From NCBI GenBank assembly GCA_020350825.1, contig CP070724.1:2107467-2171466 (forward strand): a stretch of DNA of 64,000 nt. The letters run 5' to 3'. Positions 53,052-61,633 of the stretch are shown piece after piece (within the stretch, counting starts at the first letter, position 1; each line of letters starts with the position of its first letter). The notes under the pieces are model-generated. The model searched no databases. It was not told the origin of the DNA and saw nothing but the letters and a program-made list of their open reading frames with translations. Both the position numbers and the translations under genes were made by a program. The stretch is from Thermoplasmatales archaeon. Its GTDB lineage: Archaea > Thermoplasmatota > E2 > DHVEG-1.

Positions 53052-54512
53052 ATGAAAAATTTCCATGTTGCAATTATCGGTGGAGGCGTAATAGGCTCTT
53101 CAATTGCATGGGAGTTATCAAAATATAAACTGGATGTTGTAGTTTTTGAAATGGGTAGTGATGTTGCATCAGGCGCTAGTAAAGCAAACAGCGGCGTTGT
53201 TCATAGTGGAATAAATTCTCCTCCATCTTCTTTGAAAGCTCGTTATTGTGTTGAAGGGAATAAAATATTACAGTCACTTGCCGATAACCTAGGATTCCCC
53301 CTAAAATGGATTGGAAAATATGTTATAGCAAAAAATGAAGAAGAGATAAAGGAACTCGAACGTCTTAAAAAAGTTGGTATAGAAAACTGTGTTCCTGGTT
53401 TGAAGATAAAAAACGGAGCAGAGGTTACTGAGCCTAATATTTCATGTTTTGCTGCGTTATGGGTTCCCACCGCAGGTATTGTTTCACCTTATAAGTTTAC
53501 GATGGCTTTTGCTGAAAACGCTGCAGAAAATGATGTTAAATTTTTACTTGAGACAAAAGTAACTAACCTAATAAAACATAAAGATTGTTTTATTTTAAAA
53601 ACCAATAAGGGAGAGTACCAGTCTTTGTTAGTAGTAAATGCTGCTGGTTTGAACTGTAGAGAAATAATATCTATGGTTGAGAAACCAGATTTCAATGTTT
53701 ATCCGTGTCGTGGGGAATATTTGGTTTTAGATAAAAAACACAGTTCATTAATAAATTCTATGATCTATCCGGTGCCACCAAAAGAACTTGGTGTCTTGGG
53801 TGTCCATATCACACCAACAATTGGAGGAAATATTCTCCTTGGACCTAGTGCTGAATTTATTGATGATACAGAGAACAAAAAAACAACGAGAGAGATGATG
53901 AAAACACTCATAATTGAAGGAAGGAAAATTATCCCTGCGATATCAGATAGAGCAGTGATCAATGCATACTCTGGGATTCGTTGTAAACTTGCTTCGCCAG
54001 AAGAGGGGGGATGGTCTGATTATAGGATTGAAGAAAGCAAGCAGGTATCTGGTTTAATTAGTCTTTTGGGAATAGAATCACCTGGTTTAACAGGTGCTCC
54101 TGCCATCGCAAAAGATGTTGTAAGAATGATTTCTCAATCTATTGAATTGAAATTTAAAGATAATTTCAAGTTTGCAAAAATAAAAAGAAAACGTTTCTCT
54201 GAGATGTCTGTAAAAGAACGATCAGATTTTATTAAAAAAGATGAGCGGTGGGGAAGAATTGTTTGTAGATGTGAACAGATTACCGAAAAGGAAGTAATTG
54301 ACGCTCTTTCAAATCCTCTTGGAGCAAAAACTCTATCATCTGTCAAATATCGTTGCCGAGCAGGAATGGGCAGATGTCAAGGAGGATTTTGCACACAACA
54401 TATCATAAGAATTATAAAAAAACAATTTAATATGGATGTTAAAAACATAAAACTGAGATCACCTGATTCCAATCTTTTCTTTGGTAGAACCAGAGAGGTG
54501 AGAAATGAGTAA
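53052..54512 (+). CDS. GlpA-like FAD-dependent dehydrogenase with BFD-type [2Fe-2S] domain
   Basis: 486 residues. DAO-fold flavoprotein of the glycerol-3-phosphate/2-hydroxyglutarate dehydrogenase group: N-terminal FAD motif IIGGGVIGSSIAWEL (about 8-22), SGASKANSGVVHSG (about 42-55). The C-terminal 90 residues are a BFD-like [2Fe-2S] domain with CRCEQ (about 406) and CRAGMGRCQGGFC (about 434-446). Same three-gene arrangement as in Thermotoga and many clostridia (GlpA-like, NAD(P)/FAD disulfide-oxidoreductase-like, DUF1667), usually assigned to glycerol 3-phosphate oxidation. Start 53052 follows from the TATA spacing; a GTG at 53034 is the alternative. Confidence 0.82.
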   Translation: MKNFHVAIIGGGVIGSSIAWELSKYKLDVVVFEMGSDVASGASKANSGVVHSGINSPPSSLKARYCVEGNKILQSLADNLGFPLKWIGKYVIAKNEEEIKELERLKKVGIENCVPGLKIKNGAEVTEPNISCFAALWVPTAGIVSPYKFTMAFAENAAENDVKFLLETKVTNLIKHKDCFILKTNKGEYQSLLVVNAAGLNCREIISMVEKPDFNVYPCRGEYLVLDKKHSSLINSMIYPVPPKELGVLGVHITPTIGGNILLGPSAEFIDDTENKKTTREMMKTLIIEGRKIIPAISDRAVINAYSGIRCKLASPEEGGWSDYRIEESKQVSGLISLLGIESPGLTGAPAIAKDVVRMISQSIELKFKDNFKFAKIKRKRFSEMSVKERSDFIKKDERWGRIVCRCEQITEKEVIDALSNPLGAKTLSSVKYRCRAGMGRCQGGFCTQHIIRIIKKQFNMDVKNIKLRSPDSNLFFGRTREVRNE

Positions 54513-55755
54513 TCAGGATGTGGATGTGGCGGTTATCGGTGGTGGACCTGCTGGTCTAGCTGCAGCAGTATCTGCAAAGGAACACGGCGCGAAGCACGTT
54601 GTAATTTTAGATAGAAATAGTTGGCTTGGTGGCATACTCCCACAGTGTATTCATGATGGTTTTGGTGTTGAAGAAACTGGGGAATCGATGACTGGACCTG
54701 AATATGCAGAAAAATATATTTCAATGGCACAACAACAAAACATCGGAGTAATGAACGAGACGATGGTTTTGCATTTTGATAAAAAACGAGAGATAATTGC
54801 TGTTAATAAAAAGGGAATCCACAAGATCAAGGCAAAAACTATTGTTCTTGCGATGGGTTGTAGAGAAAAGACAAGATGGAGCGCCATGATTCCAGGTGAC
54901 CGCCCAAGCGGAATATTCACTGCTGGTGTTGCACAGTCATTTATAAATCTTTATAATATAATGCCTGGAAAAAACGTTGTTATTCTTGGATCTGGCGATG
55001 TCGGGCTTATTATCGCACGACGTCTAAAGTTCGAAGGTGCCAATGTTTTAGGTGTTATTGAGATCTTACCTTATGCAAGTGGTCTTCCAAGAAACGTTGT
55101 TCAATGTCTTGACGATTATGACATTCCTCTTTTCCTCAATCACACTGTTACATCTATTGAGGGAAGAGAACGACTTGAACGGATTGCAATTGCACAAGTT
55201 AACAAAAACATGAACCCGATTTCTGGAACTGAAAGACAGATAAAATGCGATACTCTCCTTCTTTCTCTGGGTCTTATTCCTGAGAATGAATTATTAAAAA
55301 ATGCTGACATCAAGATTGATGAAATAACTGGTGGACCTGTTGTAGATCAAAATCTAGAGACGACACTTGGAGGTGTATTTGCTTGTGGTAATTGCTTGCA
55401 AGTTTATGATACCGTTGATATGCTTTCTATAGATGCAAAAAGAGCTGGTAAAAATGCAGCAAAATATAATAAATCAAAAAAACTAAAAACTAGTATAAAA
55501 CTAATAGCTGGTAAGGGAGTAAGATATGTAGTACCTCAAAAAATAGATGTAGCGGGGACTGTACATATAACTTTAAGATCTGAGAAACCACAAGAAAAAT
55601 CTATTCTATGGATAATTGAAAACGATAAAATAATTTTGAGGAAAAAATTGCGATTTGTAAATCCTGCTAACATGGTGAAATTGGTTATCGAAATTCCACC
55701 TGAAGTTGTAAAATCTGGGCATAAATTGGAGGTAATAATTGATGACAAAAGATAA
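54505..55755 (+). CDS. FAD/NAD(P)-binding oxidoreductase, partner of GlpA-like protein
   Basis: 416 residues, overlapping the previous gene by eight bases. Two Rossmann motifs: FAD VIGGGPAGLAAAVSA (about 10-24) and nucleotide VILGSGDVGLIIARR (about 157-171). CIHDGFG near 50 and AMGCREKTRWS near 115-125 are typical of the family in which this protein transfers electrons from the GlpA-like subunit. Ends with an extra domain of about 90 residues after ACGNCLQVYDTVD. Partner of the DUF1667 protein next to it. Confidence 0.82.
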   Translation: MSNQDVDVAVIGGGPAGLAAAVSAKEHGAKHVVILDRNSWLGGILPQCIHDGFGVEETGESMTGPEYAEKYISMAQQQNIGVMNETMVLHFDKKREIIAVNKKGIHKIKAKTIVLAMGCREKTRWSAMIPGDRPSGIFTAGVAQSFINLYNIMPGKNVVILGSGDVGLIIARRLKFEGANVLGVIEILPYASGLPRNVVQCLDDYDIPLFLNHTVTSIEGRERLERIAIAQVNKNMNPISGTERQIKCDTLLLSLGLIPENELLKNADIKIDEITGGPVVDQNLETTLGGVFACGNCLQVYDTVDMLSIDAKRAGKNAAKYNKSKKLKTSIKLIAGKGVRYVVPQKIDVAGTVHITLRSEKPQEKSILWIIENDKIILRKKLRFVNPANMVKLVIEIPPEVVKSGHKLEVIIDDKR

Positions 55756-56110
55756 AGAAATTACCTGCATCGTTTGTCCAATTGGATGTAAAATATTGGT
55801 TGATTTGGATGGAAAACAGATAAAAAACCTTGAAGGAAATAAGTGTAAACAGGGAATCGATTATGCAATAAACGAGGCTCTAGATCCGAGAAGAATGTTA
55901 ACAAGTTCAATACTTGTAATCGGTGGAAACTGGCCACTTGTAAGTATAAAAAGCTCTCAACCAGTTCCAAGGGATAAAGTGTTCCAAGTTCTAAAAGAAA
56001 TAAAAAAGATTAAGGTAAAAGCTCCCATAAAACTAGGACAGATAATACTCACCAATATAGCAAATACTAATATCAATATAATCGCAACTAAATCCATTGA
56101 AAAATTATAA
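55739..56110 (+). CDS. DUF1667 protein (third subunit of GlpA-like dehydrogenase unit)
   Basis: 123 residues. DUF1667 pattern: CIVCPIGCKILVD at the N-terminus (about 10-22), GNKCKQGIDYAINEALDPRR (about 33-52), MLTSSILV and VPRDKVFQVLKEIKKIKVKAP. Four Cys suggest a metal or Fe-S site. Overlaps the flavoprotein gene by 17 bases. Function not established. It is found almost always with the two flavoproteins that precede it here. Confidence 0.85.
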   Translation: MMTKDKEITCIVCPIGCKILVDLDGKQIKNLEGNKCKQGIDYAINEALDPRRMLTSSILVIGGNWPLVSIKSSQPVPRDKVFQVLKEIKKIKVKAPIKLGQIILTNIANTNINIIATKSIEKL

Positions 56111-56153
56111 GGTGAGGATAAATTCCTTGCTTGTAGATTTTAATTCTTTTAGA

Positions 56154-58403
56154 TTATGCATTAATCACAGCTAATGATTCTATTGCTGCATTAAAGGTTG
56201 CACTTGGACGCATAGCTTTTGTTACCATTTCAATATTTGGTTTGTAGTATCCACCTAAATCCACAGGATGTCCTTGTACTGCAAGTAACTCATCAAGAAT
56301 TTTAGATTCGTTTCCTGCAAGTTCTTGTGCTAATTTAATAAAACGTGTTTGAAGTTCAGTATCTTTTGTTTGCTTAGCTAATGCTTGTGCCCAATAAAGT
56401 GTAAGGAAGAAATGACTCCCTCTGTTGTCCAATTCATTAACTATTCGAGAAGGGGACTTGTTATTTATTAAAAATTTACTTGTTGCTTGGTCAAGAGTCT
56501 CTGCTAAGATTTTTGCTTTTTTATTATTTATTGTATTGCTTAGATGTTCTAGTGATACTGCAAGAGCAAGAAATTCACCTAGTGAATCCCACCGTAGATG
56601 GCCTTCTTCCATAAACTGCTGAACGTGTTTAGGAGCCGAACCACCTGCTCCAGTTTCATATAATCCACCGCCATTCATAAGAGGAACAATTGAATACATT
56701 TTAGCACTTGTTCCAACTTCAAGTATCGGGAATAAATCAGTTAGATAATCACGTAGTACATTACCAGTTGCAGAAATTGTATCTTTACCATCCTTCATAC
56801 GTTTAATTGAGAAACGTGTAGCTTCAACAGGTGACATGATCTTAATTTCCAAACTTTCTGTATCATGATTTTTTAGATAGTGATTTATCTTTTCTATAAG
56901 TTGTGCATCATGTGCTCTGTTTTTATCTAACCAAAATACGACTGGTGATCCAGTTTCTCTTGCTCTTCTTACTGCTAGTTTAACCCAATCTTGAATGGGT
57001 AGATCTTTTACCTGACATGCACGCCAAATATCACCTTCTTCAACTGAATGTTCAAGCAACGTTTCACCAGAAACTGCAACAACTCGAACCTGTCCCTTGC
57101 CAGGTATTTGGAATGTTTTATCATGAGAACCGTATTCCTCTGCTTTTTGTGCCATGAGACCAACATTTTGAATAGTTCCCATAGTTGTTGGATTAAAAGC
57201 ACCGTGTTTTTTACAAAAATCAATTACTTCTTGATAAACACCGGCATAACTACTATCAGGTATCACGAATTTTGTGTCATGAAGTTTGCCATCTGGTCCC
57301 CACATTCTTCCTGAATTTCGGATTGCAGCAGGCATAGATGCATCAATGATTGTATCACTAGGTACATGTAGATTTGTAATACCTTTATCCGAGTTCACCA
57401 TTGCAAGTTTTGGTCCCTTTTCATAACAAGCCTGAATGTCTGCTTCGATTTCTTTTCTTTTATCGTCCGGTAGATTTTTAATTTTTAGGTAAAGGTCTCC
57501 CAGTCCATTGTTGGGACTGACTCCTAGTTCTGAAAATATTAATGCATGTTTTTCAAAAATATCCTTGAAAAAAGCAGACACTACATGACCAAAAATAATA
57601 GGATCAGATACTTTCATCATCGTAGCTTTTAGATGTACGGAGAATAATATATCATTCTTTTTTGCATCTTTTACTTGTTCTTCAAGAAATGTACGCAGAG
57701 CACGCTTCCTCATAACCGTTGCATCTATAATTTCGCCATCAATAAGGGGAAGTTTTTCCTTTAAAATTTTTATATTTCCATTTTGATCAACAAACTCAAT
57801 CTTAGCATCTCCTGCTGTTGTTTTTGAGATGGTAAAAGACTTTTCATTAGAACGAAGATCTCCACTATTCATGTGCGCAACATGTGATTTAGAATCTTTA
57901 GTCCATTCACCCATTGGATGGGGATTCTTTTTTGCGTAATTTTTTACTGGACCTGGAACTCTACGATCTGAGTTTCCTTCTCTTAAAACAGGATTTACAG
58001 CGCTGCCTTTAATCTTGTCGAATCTGGCTTTAATCTTTTTTTCCTCTTCATTTTTTGGTTCCTCTGGATAATCTGGTATATTGTAACCATGACCTTGTAG
58101 TTCTTTTATTGCTGCTTTTAACTGAGGAATTGAAGCACTAATACAAGGGAGTTTGATGACATTTCCTTCTGGTTTTTTTACAAGTTCACCAAGTTCAGCT
58201 AGATCATTTGATTGTCTTTGGCTCTCAATTAAATTTTCGGGAAAGTTTGCAATAATTCTTCCAGCAAGAGAGATGTCTCTTGTTTCAACGATAACTCCTG
58301 CCGCTTCTGTGAATGCTTTGACGATGGGGAGAAATGAGTAAGTTGCTAATGCTGGTGCTTCATCAACCTTTGTATAAATTATCTTACCAACTTTATTACT
58401 CAT
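56154..58403 (-). CDS. icd: monomeric isocitrate dehydrogenase (NADP type)
   Basis: 749 residues of the monomeric IDH family, which is unrelated in length to the usual 400-residue dimeric enzyme. It starts [23 protein letters not shown] and has [29 protein letters not shown] (split at the turns), [17 protein letters not shown] and [15 protein letters not shown], all typical of the family. In a reductive TCA cycle it would carboxylate 2-oxoglutarate to isocitrate with NADPH. This family is mostly bacterial, so acquisition by transfer is likely. It closes the acn-aclB-aclA-icd operon, 24 bases after aclA. Confidence 0.93.
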   Translation of the reverse strand: MSNKVGKIIYTKVDEAPALATYSFLPIVKAFTEAAGVIVETRDISLAGRIIANFPENLIESQRQSNDLAELGELVKKPEGNVIKLPCISASIPQLKAAIKELQGHGYNIPDYPEEPKNEEEKKIKARFDKIKGSAVNPVLREGNSDRRVPGPVKNYAKKNPHPMGEWTKDSKSHVAHMNSGDLRSNEKSFTISKTTAGDAKIEFVDQNGNIKILKEKLPLIDGEIIDATVMRKRALRTFLEEQVKDAKKNDILFSVHLKATMMKVSDPIIFGHVVSAFFKDIFEKHALIFSELGVSPNNGLGDLYLKIKNLPDDKRKEIEADIQACYEKGPKLAMVNSDKGITNLHVPSDTIIDASMPAAIRNSGRMWGPDGKLHDTKFVIPDSSYAGVYQEVIDFCKKHGAFNPTTMGTIQNVGLMAQKAEEYGSHDKTFQIPGKGQVRVVAVSGETLLEHSVEEGDIWRACQVKDLPIQDWVKLAVRRARETGSPVVFWLDKNRAHDAQLIEKINHYLKNHDTESLEIKIMSPVEATRFSIKRMKDGKDTISATGNVLRDYLTDLFPILEVGTSAKMYSIVPLMNGGGLYETGAGGSAPKHVQQFMEEGHLRWDSLGEFLALAVSLEHLSNTINNKKAKILAETLDQATSKFLINNKSPSRIVNELDNRGSHFFLTLYWAQALAKQTKDTELQTRFIKLAQELAGNESKILDELLAVQGHPVDLGGYYKPNIEMVTKAMRPSATFNAAIESLAVINA

Positions 58404-58427
58404 TTGTATCGTTCTCCATTATCATAC

Positions 58428-60338
58428 TTATTTTACTTTCTCTGGTTTATCAGGCATTATATATTCTATATCATCCCATGGGTGTCTATAAAGTCTGGAT
58501 TTCAAACGTTTTTGATCCATTATATGCCCCATAAACCCTATACTTCTACCTAGTACAAAGAAAGCATTTAGAATGCCAAGGTCAACAAATTCTCGAACCT
58601 GTTCTCTGGTGTATCCAATTCCTCGTAACATATCACAACATAGTACTCCAATACATCCATCAACATTCAATATCAAATTGTTTCTTTTTGAAGTTGTAAG
58701 TTTCTCAACTTCAAGTGCATAGTCAAGTGTTTCTGTCACTGGGAAATTTTTCTTGGCAAAATCTACCATAATTGTTACTCTGACATCCGGATTTGTAACT
58801 GATTTTATTCTATGACCAATTCCTTGGATGTTCACATTCTTACTCTTCATATCTTTTACCATGAAATTAGGTTCTTCTCCTGCATATAAATATTTCGTAA
58901 AATGATCTGCACTCCCTTGAACTGCACCACCAAATCTTGGACCAATAGTAAGTAATCCACTGACCAAGGAGGATATAAGATCCTTACCTGCACGCGAAGC
59001 AATAATACTATTATGTGCTCCGGATACAGCTGGTCCATGATCTGCAGTAAGTAATACTACTCTTTCTATGAATTCACGTGCCCATGGTGGTAGATTTTTC
59101 TTAAACCAAAGAAGACCAATTACTCCTCCGAGTCCCCATTTTTCATTAAAAATATCGCTAATTTTAACTCCACAGTATCGTAGTTCTTCTCCACGATCAT
59201 CTGAAATTGTACTTATGAACTGAGCAGGTCGTCTAATTACTCCTTGTTTCAGAGCAACCGCATAATCAAGTGGTATAGATGGTGGCTCTACATCGGGAAT
59301 TGGTTTATGTTTACCGCTTTTTACAAGTTTAGTATATGCTTTTTTAATTTGTTCGTCAAAATCATCAAAACTTGTTGGAACATATGCCCCCACTTCTTTT
59401 AGTGCTTTATTTTTAACATCAGCTGTTTCTCTATCAGCTCCAGCTCTTGCACCAGCATGACCAAATTGAACCTCAGCAGGAAATACTTTTGAACAAGTTC
59501 CAATGCACCAGGCAACAACCGGTTTTTTAATCCTACCTTTCTTCATTGCTTCTACTACTTCGTATTCATCTGTTCCACCCACTTCTCCAAGGAGTACCAT
59601 CATTTTAATATCAGGATTTTGCTCATATCTCATCATATGATCGATAAAAGTTGATCCTGGATATCTATCACCACCAATTGCAACTCCTTCGTATACCCCA
59701 TCAGTGTTTCTTGCAATAATATTGTTCAATTCATTTGAAAGTCCACCCGATTTTGAAACATAGGCAACGCTGCCTGCTCTATGAAGTTTTGATGCAACAA
59801 TATTATCAAGCATACCTGCAGTGTTTCCAATTCTAAATCCACCAGCTGCGATTCCACCCACGGTTGCTGGCCCAATTATCCATTTATTTTTTTCATGTGC
59901 AATTTTAATAAGTTCTTTTGTTCTTTGTTCAGGGACGCCTTCTGCAATTATTGCAACAGTCCTGATTGATTTACTTAAAAGAGCCTCTTTAGATGTTGGG
60001 TAAGCTGATCGGAAACTTGCAAAATTAACCATAAAATCAGCGTTTGGATATAGTTTAGTTGCTTCCCCTAGGGTTCTATACATTGGAATAAGAATTTCTT
60101 TAGTGCCCCAGAAGCATTTATGCATTCCATCACGAGTTGGATTTACAATTGCTACAACTGATGGTTCGTTCCGCTTACATATGTAATCAAAATCAAGCAT
60201 ACGTTGAATTGCTCTTTGTTGATAACCAAAAACAATAGCTTTGGTGTTTTTATCCATAATAATGTAATCTTTTTTCATCCCAGCTTTTTTTACATTTTTT
60301 GATTTTGGTTTTGTTTTTGTCACAGTAATCGCCTCCAT
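58428..60338 (-). CDS. aclA: ATP-citrate lyase, large subunit (SucD-like plus citrate-synthase-like)
   Basis: Cleaves citrate with ATP and CoA into acetyl-CoA and oxaloacetate together with AclB. 636 residues. N-terminal CoA-ligase-alpha-like part ends with the phosphohistidine motif FGHAGARAG (about 293-301). The C-terminal about 250 residues are a citrate-synthase-like domain with GPRFGGAVQG (about 460), GIGHRIKSV and NPDVRV (about 512-525). An N-terminal tail of about 25 Lys-rich residues precedes the fold. Two bases behind aclB. The key enzyme of the reductive TCA cycle and rare in archaea. Confidence 0.93.
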   Translation of the reverse strand: MEAITVTKTKPKSKNVKKAGMKKDYIIMDKNTKAIVFGYQQRAIQRMLDFDYICKRNEPSVVAIVNPTRDGMHKCFWGTKEILIPMYRTLGEATKLYPNADFMVNFASFRSAYPTSKEALLSKSIRTVAIIAEGVPEQRTKELIKIAHEKNKWIIGPATVGGIAAGGFRIGNTAGMLDNIVASKLHRAGSVAYVSKSGGLSNELNNIIARNTDGVYEGVAIGGDRYPGSTFIDHMMRYEQNPDIKMMVLLGEVGGTDEYEVVEAMKKGRIKKPVVAWCIGTCSKVFPAEVQFGHAGARAGADRETADVKNKALKEVGAYVPTSFDDFDEQIKKAYTKLVKSGKHKPIPDVEPPSIPLDYAVALKQGVIRRPAQFISTISDDRGEELRYCGVKISDIFNEKWGLGGVIGLLWFKKNLPPWAREFIERVVLLTADHGPAVSGAHNSIIASRAGKDLISSLVSGLLTIGPRFGGAVQGSADHFTKYLYAGEEPNFMVKDMKSKNVNIQGIGHRIKSVTNPDVRVTIMVDFAKKNFPVTETLDYALEVEKLTTSKRNNLILNVDGCIGVLCCDMLRGIGYTREQVREFVDLGILNAFFVLGRSIGFMGHIMDQKRLKSRLYRHPWDDIEYIMPDKPEKVK

Positions 60339-60340
60339 TA

Positions 60341-61612
60341 TTAACCCCCTAATGCCATATTTACAATACGTGTCATATGTGTTTCAGGACCATAAACATC
60401 AATTGGAACACCTAATTCTTTACCAAGATCTCTCATAATACGAAGTCCTTCCTGATAGTTTGGTCCACCTCGTCGAACATAAATTTTTACATTTACATCT
60501 TTAAGTTTCTTCTTATAATCACGAAGCGCCATTGTAATTCCAGCAAATGTTTTTGCAACGTCTGTGAAATTAGCTATACCGCCACCAACCAGTAAAAATT
60601 TAGGTCTTCCTTTTGGGTCTTTTTCACGAGTCATCAAATCAAGTATAGTTTTCGCATATTCATATGTTTGATCAGTAGTCGGATTACCACTATATTCGCC
60701 ATAATTTGCAAGTTCATCTCGATATCCTAAATCAACAATTGTATCAGTGTAAATAACACTGCCTCCGCCACCAGCAACCATTGTCCATACGCGACCTTTT
60801 GGATTTAATACGGTTAGTTTTAATGATGCTCCACTTTTTTCATCCATAATTTTGATGTATTCTTCTTCTTTTGATAATCTTCTTCCAAATGGGGCTGGAA
60901 AAGTTATATCTCCCCATTTTAGACTACTTTCAAAATGACCAGTATCATCAAGTCGAGCAACTAAATCTAAAGGTATTATATTTTTTCCAGTGACAACAAA
61001 TGGATTAATTTCAAGATAAGCATAGTTAAGCTCTTTGTAAAACTTGAAAAGTCCTTTTATGAATTCTGCAAACATTTTTTTATGTTCATTTGGTGTATCT
61101 TTTGGAAGCTTACTTTCAATATTTAATTTGTCAATATTTTCATCAACACCGATTTGAATTTCTGCAACTGTTTTCCAAACTGATTCAATATCAACTCCAC
61201 CATGATTTGAATAATAAATTGTATCGCCTTCACGGTTACTTTTTATTGCAACATAGAACTCCCCTTTATGCGGAATAAACGGTTCAATAATAAAATGGGT
61301 TAGTTTATCGGTTACTTTTCCAACTTTTGTATCTTTGTTCATTCGCTCTTTTATCCATTTTTTTGCCTCATCAAAAGTTGCATTGGCTTTTATCAAACCA
61401 TGTTTTCCTCGTTTACCAAATAACTGATCTGGTTTTACAACTAATTTTTCTTCCTTTAACCATTTATATTTTTTTGGTAAATCATCTAGTTTTGTTTTTG
61501 GATCTACTAAAACAATTTTTCCTGGAAATTTGAAATCCTTGCTAATATATTCAGACCAATATTTTGCAAGCATTCTTTTTCCATCAAATTCCCTTATTCC
61601 TCTTTGTGCCAT
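60341..61612 (-). CDS. aclB: ATP-citrate lyase, small subunit (ATP-grasp/SucC-like)
   Basis: 423 residues, ATP-grasp subunit of the two-subunit citrate lyase. Seen: MAQRGIREFDGKRMLAKYW start, LVVKPDQLFGKRGKHGLIKA (about 56-75), YAYLEINPFVV (about 200-210), GGGGSVIYTDTIVDLG (about 278-293) and VGGGIANFTDVAKTF (about 339-353). Preceded by acn (21 bases) and followed two bases later by aclA. Distinct from the succinyl-CoA synthetase beta at 19784-20890. Confidence 0.93.
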   Translation of the reverse strand: MAQRGIREFDGKRMLAKYWSEYISKDFKFPGKIVLVDPKTKLDDLPKKYKWLKEEKLVVKPDQLFGKRGKHGLIKANATFDEAKKWIKERMNKDTKVGKVTDKLTHFIIEPFIPHKGEFYVAIKSNREGDTIYYSNHGGVDIESVWKTVAEIQIGVDENIDKLNIESKLPKDTPNEHKKMFAEFIKGLFKFYKELNYAYLEINPFVVTGKNIIPLDLVARLDDTGHFESSLKWGDITFPAPFGRRLSKEEEYIKIMDEKSGASLKLTVLNPKGRVWTMVAGGGGSVIYTDTIVDLGYRDELANYGEYSGNPTTDQTYEYAKTILDLMTREKDPKGRPKFLLVGGGIANFTDVAKTFAGITMALRDYKKKLKDVNVKIYVRRGGPNYQEGLRIMRDLGKELGVPIDVYGPETHMTRIVNMALGG

Positions 61613-61633
61613 AATTTTCTACCTCTCTATTTT

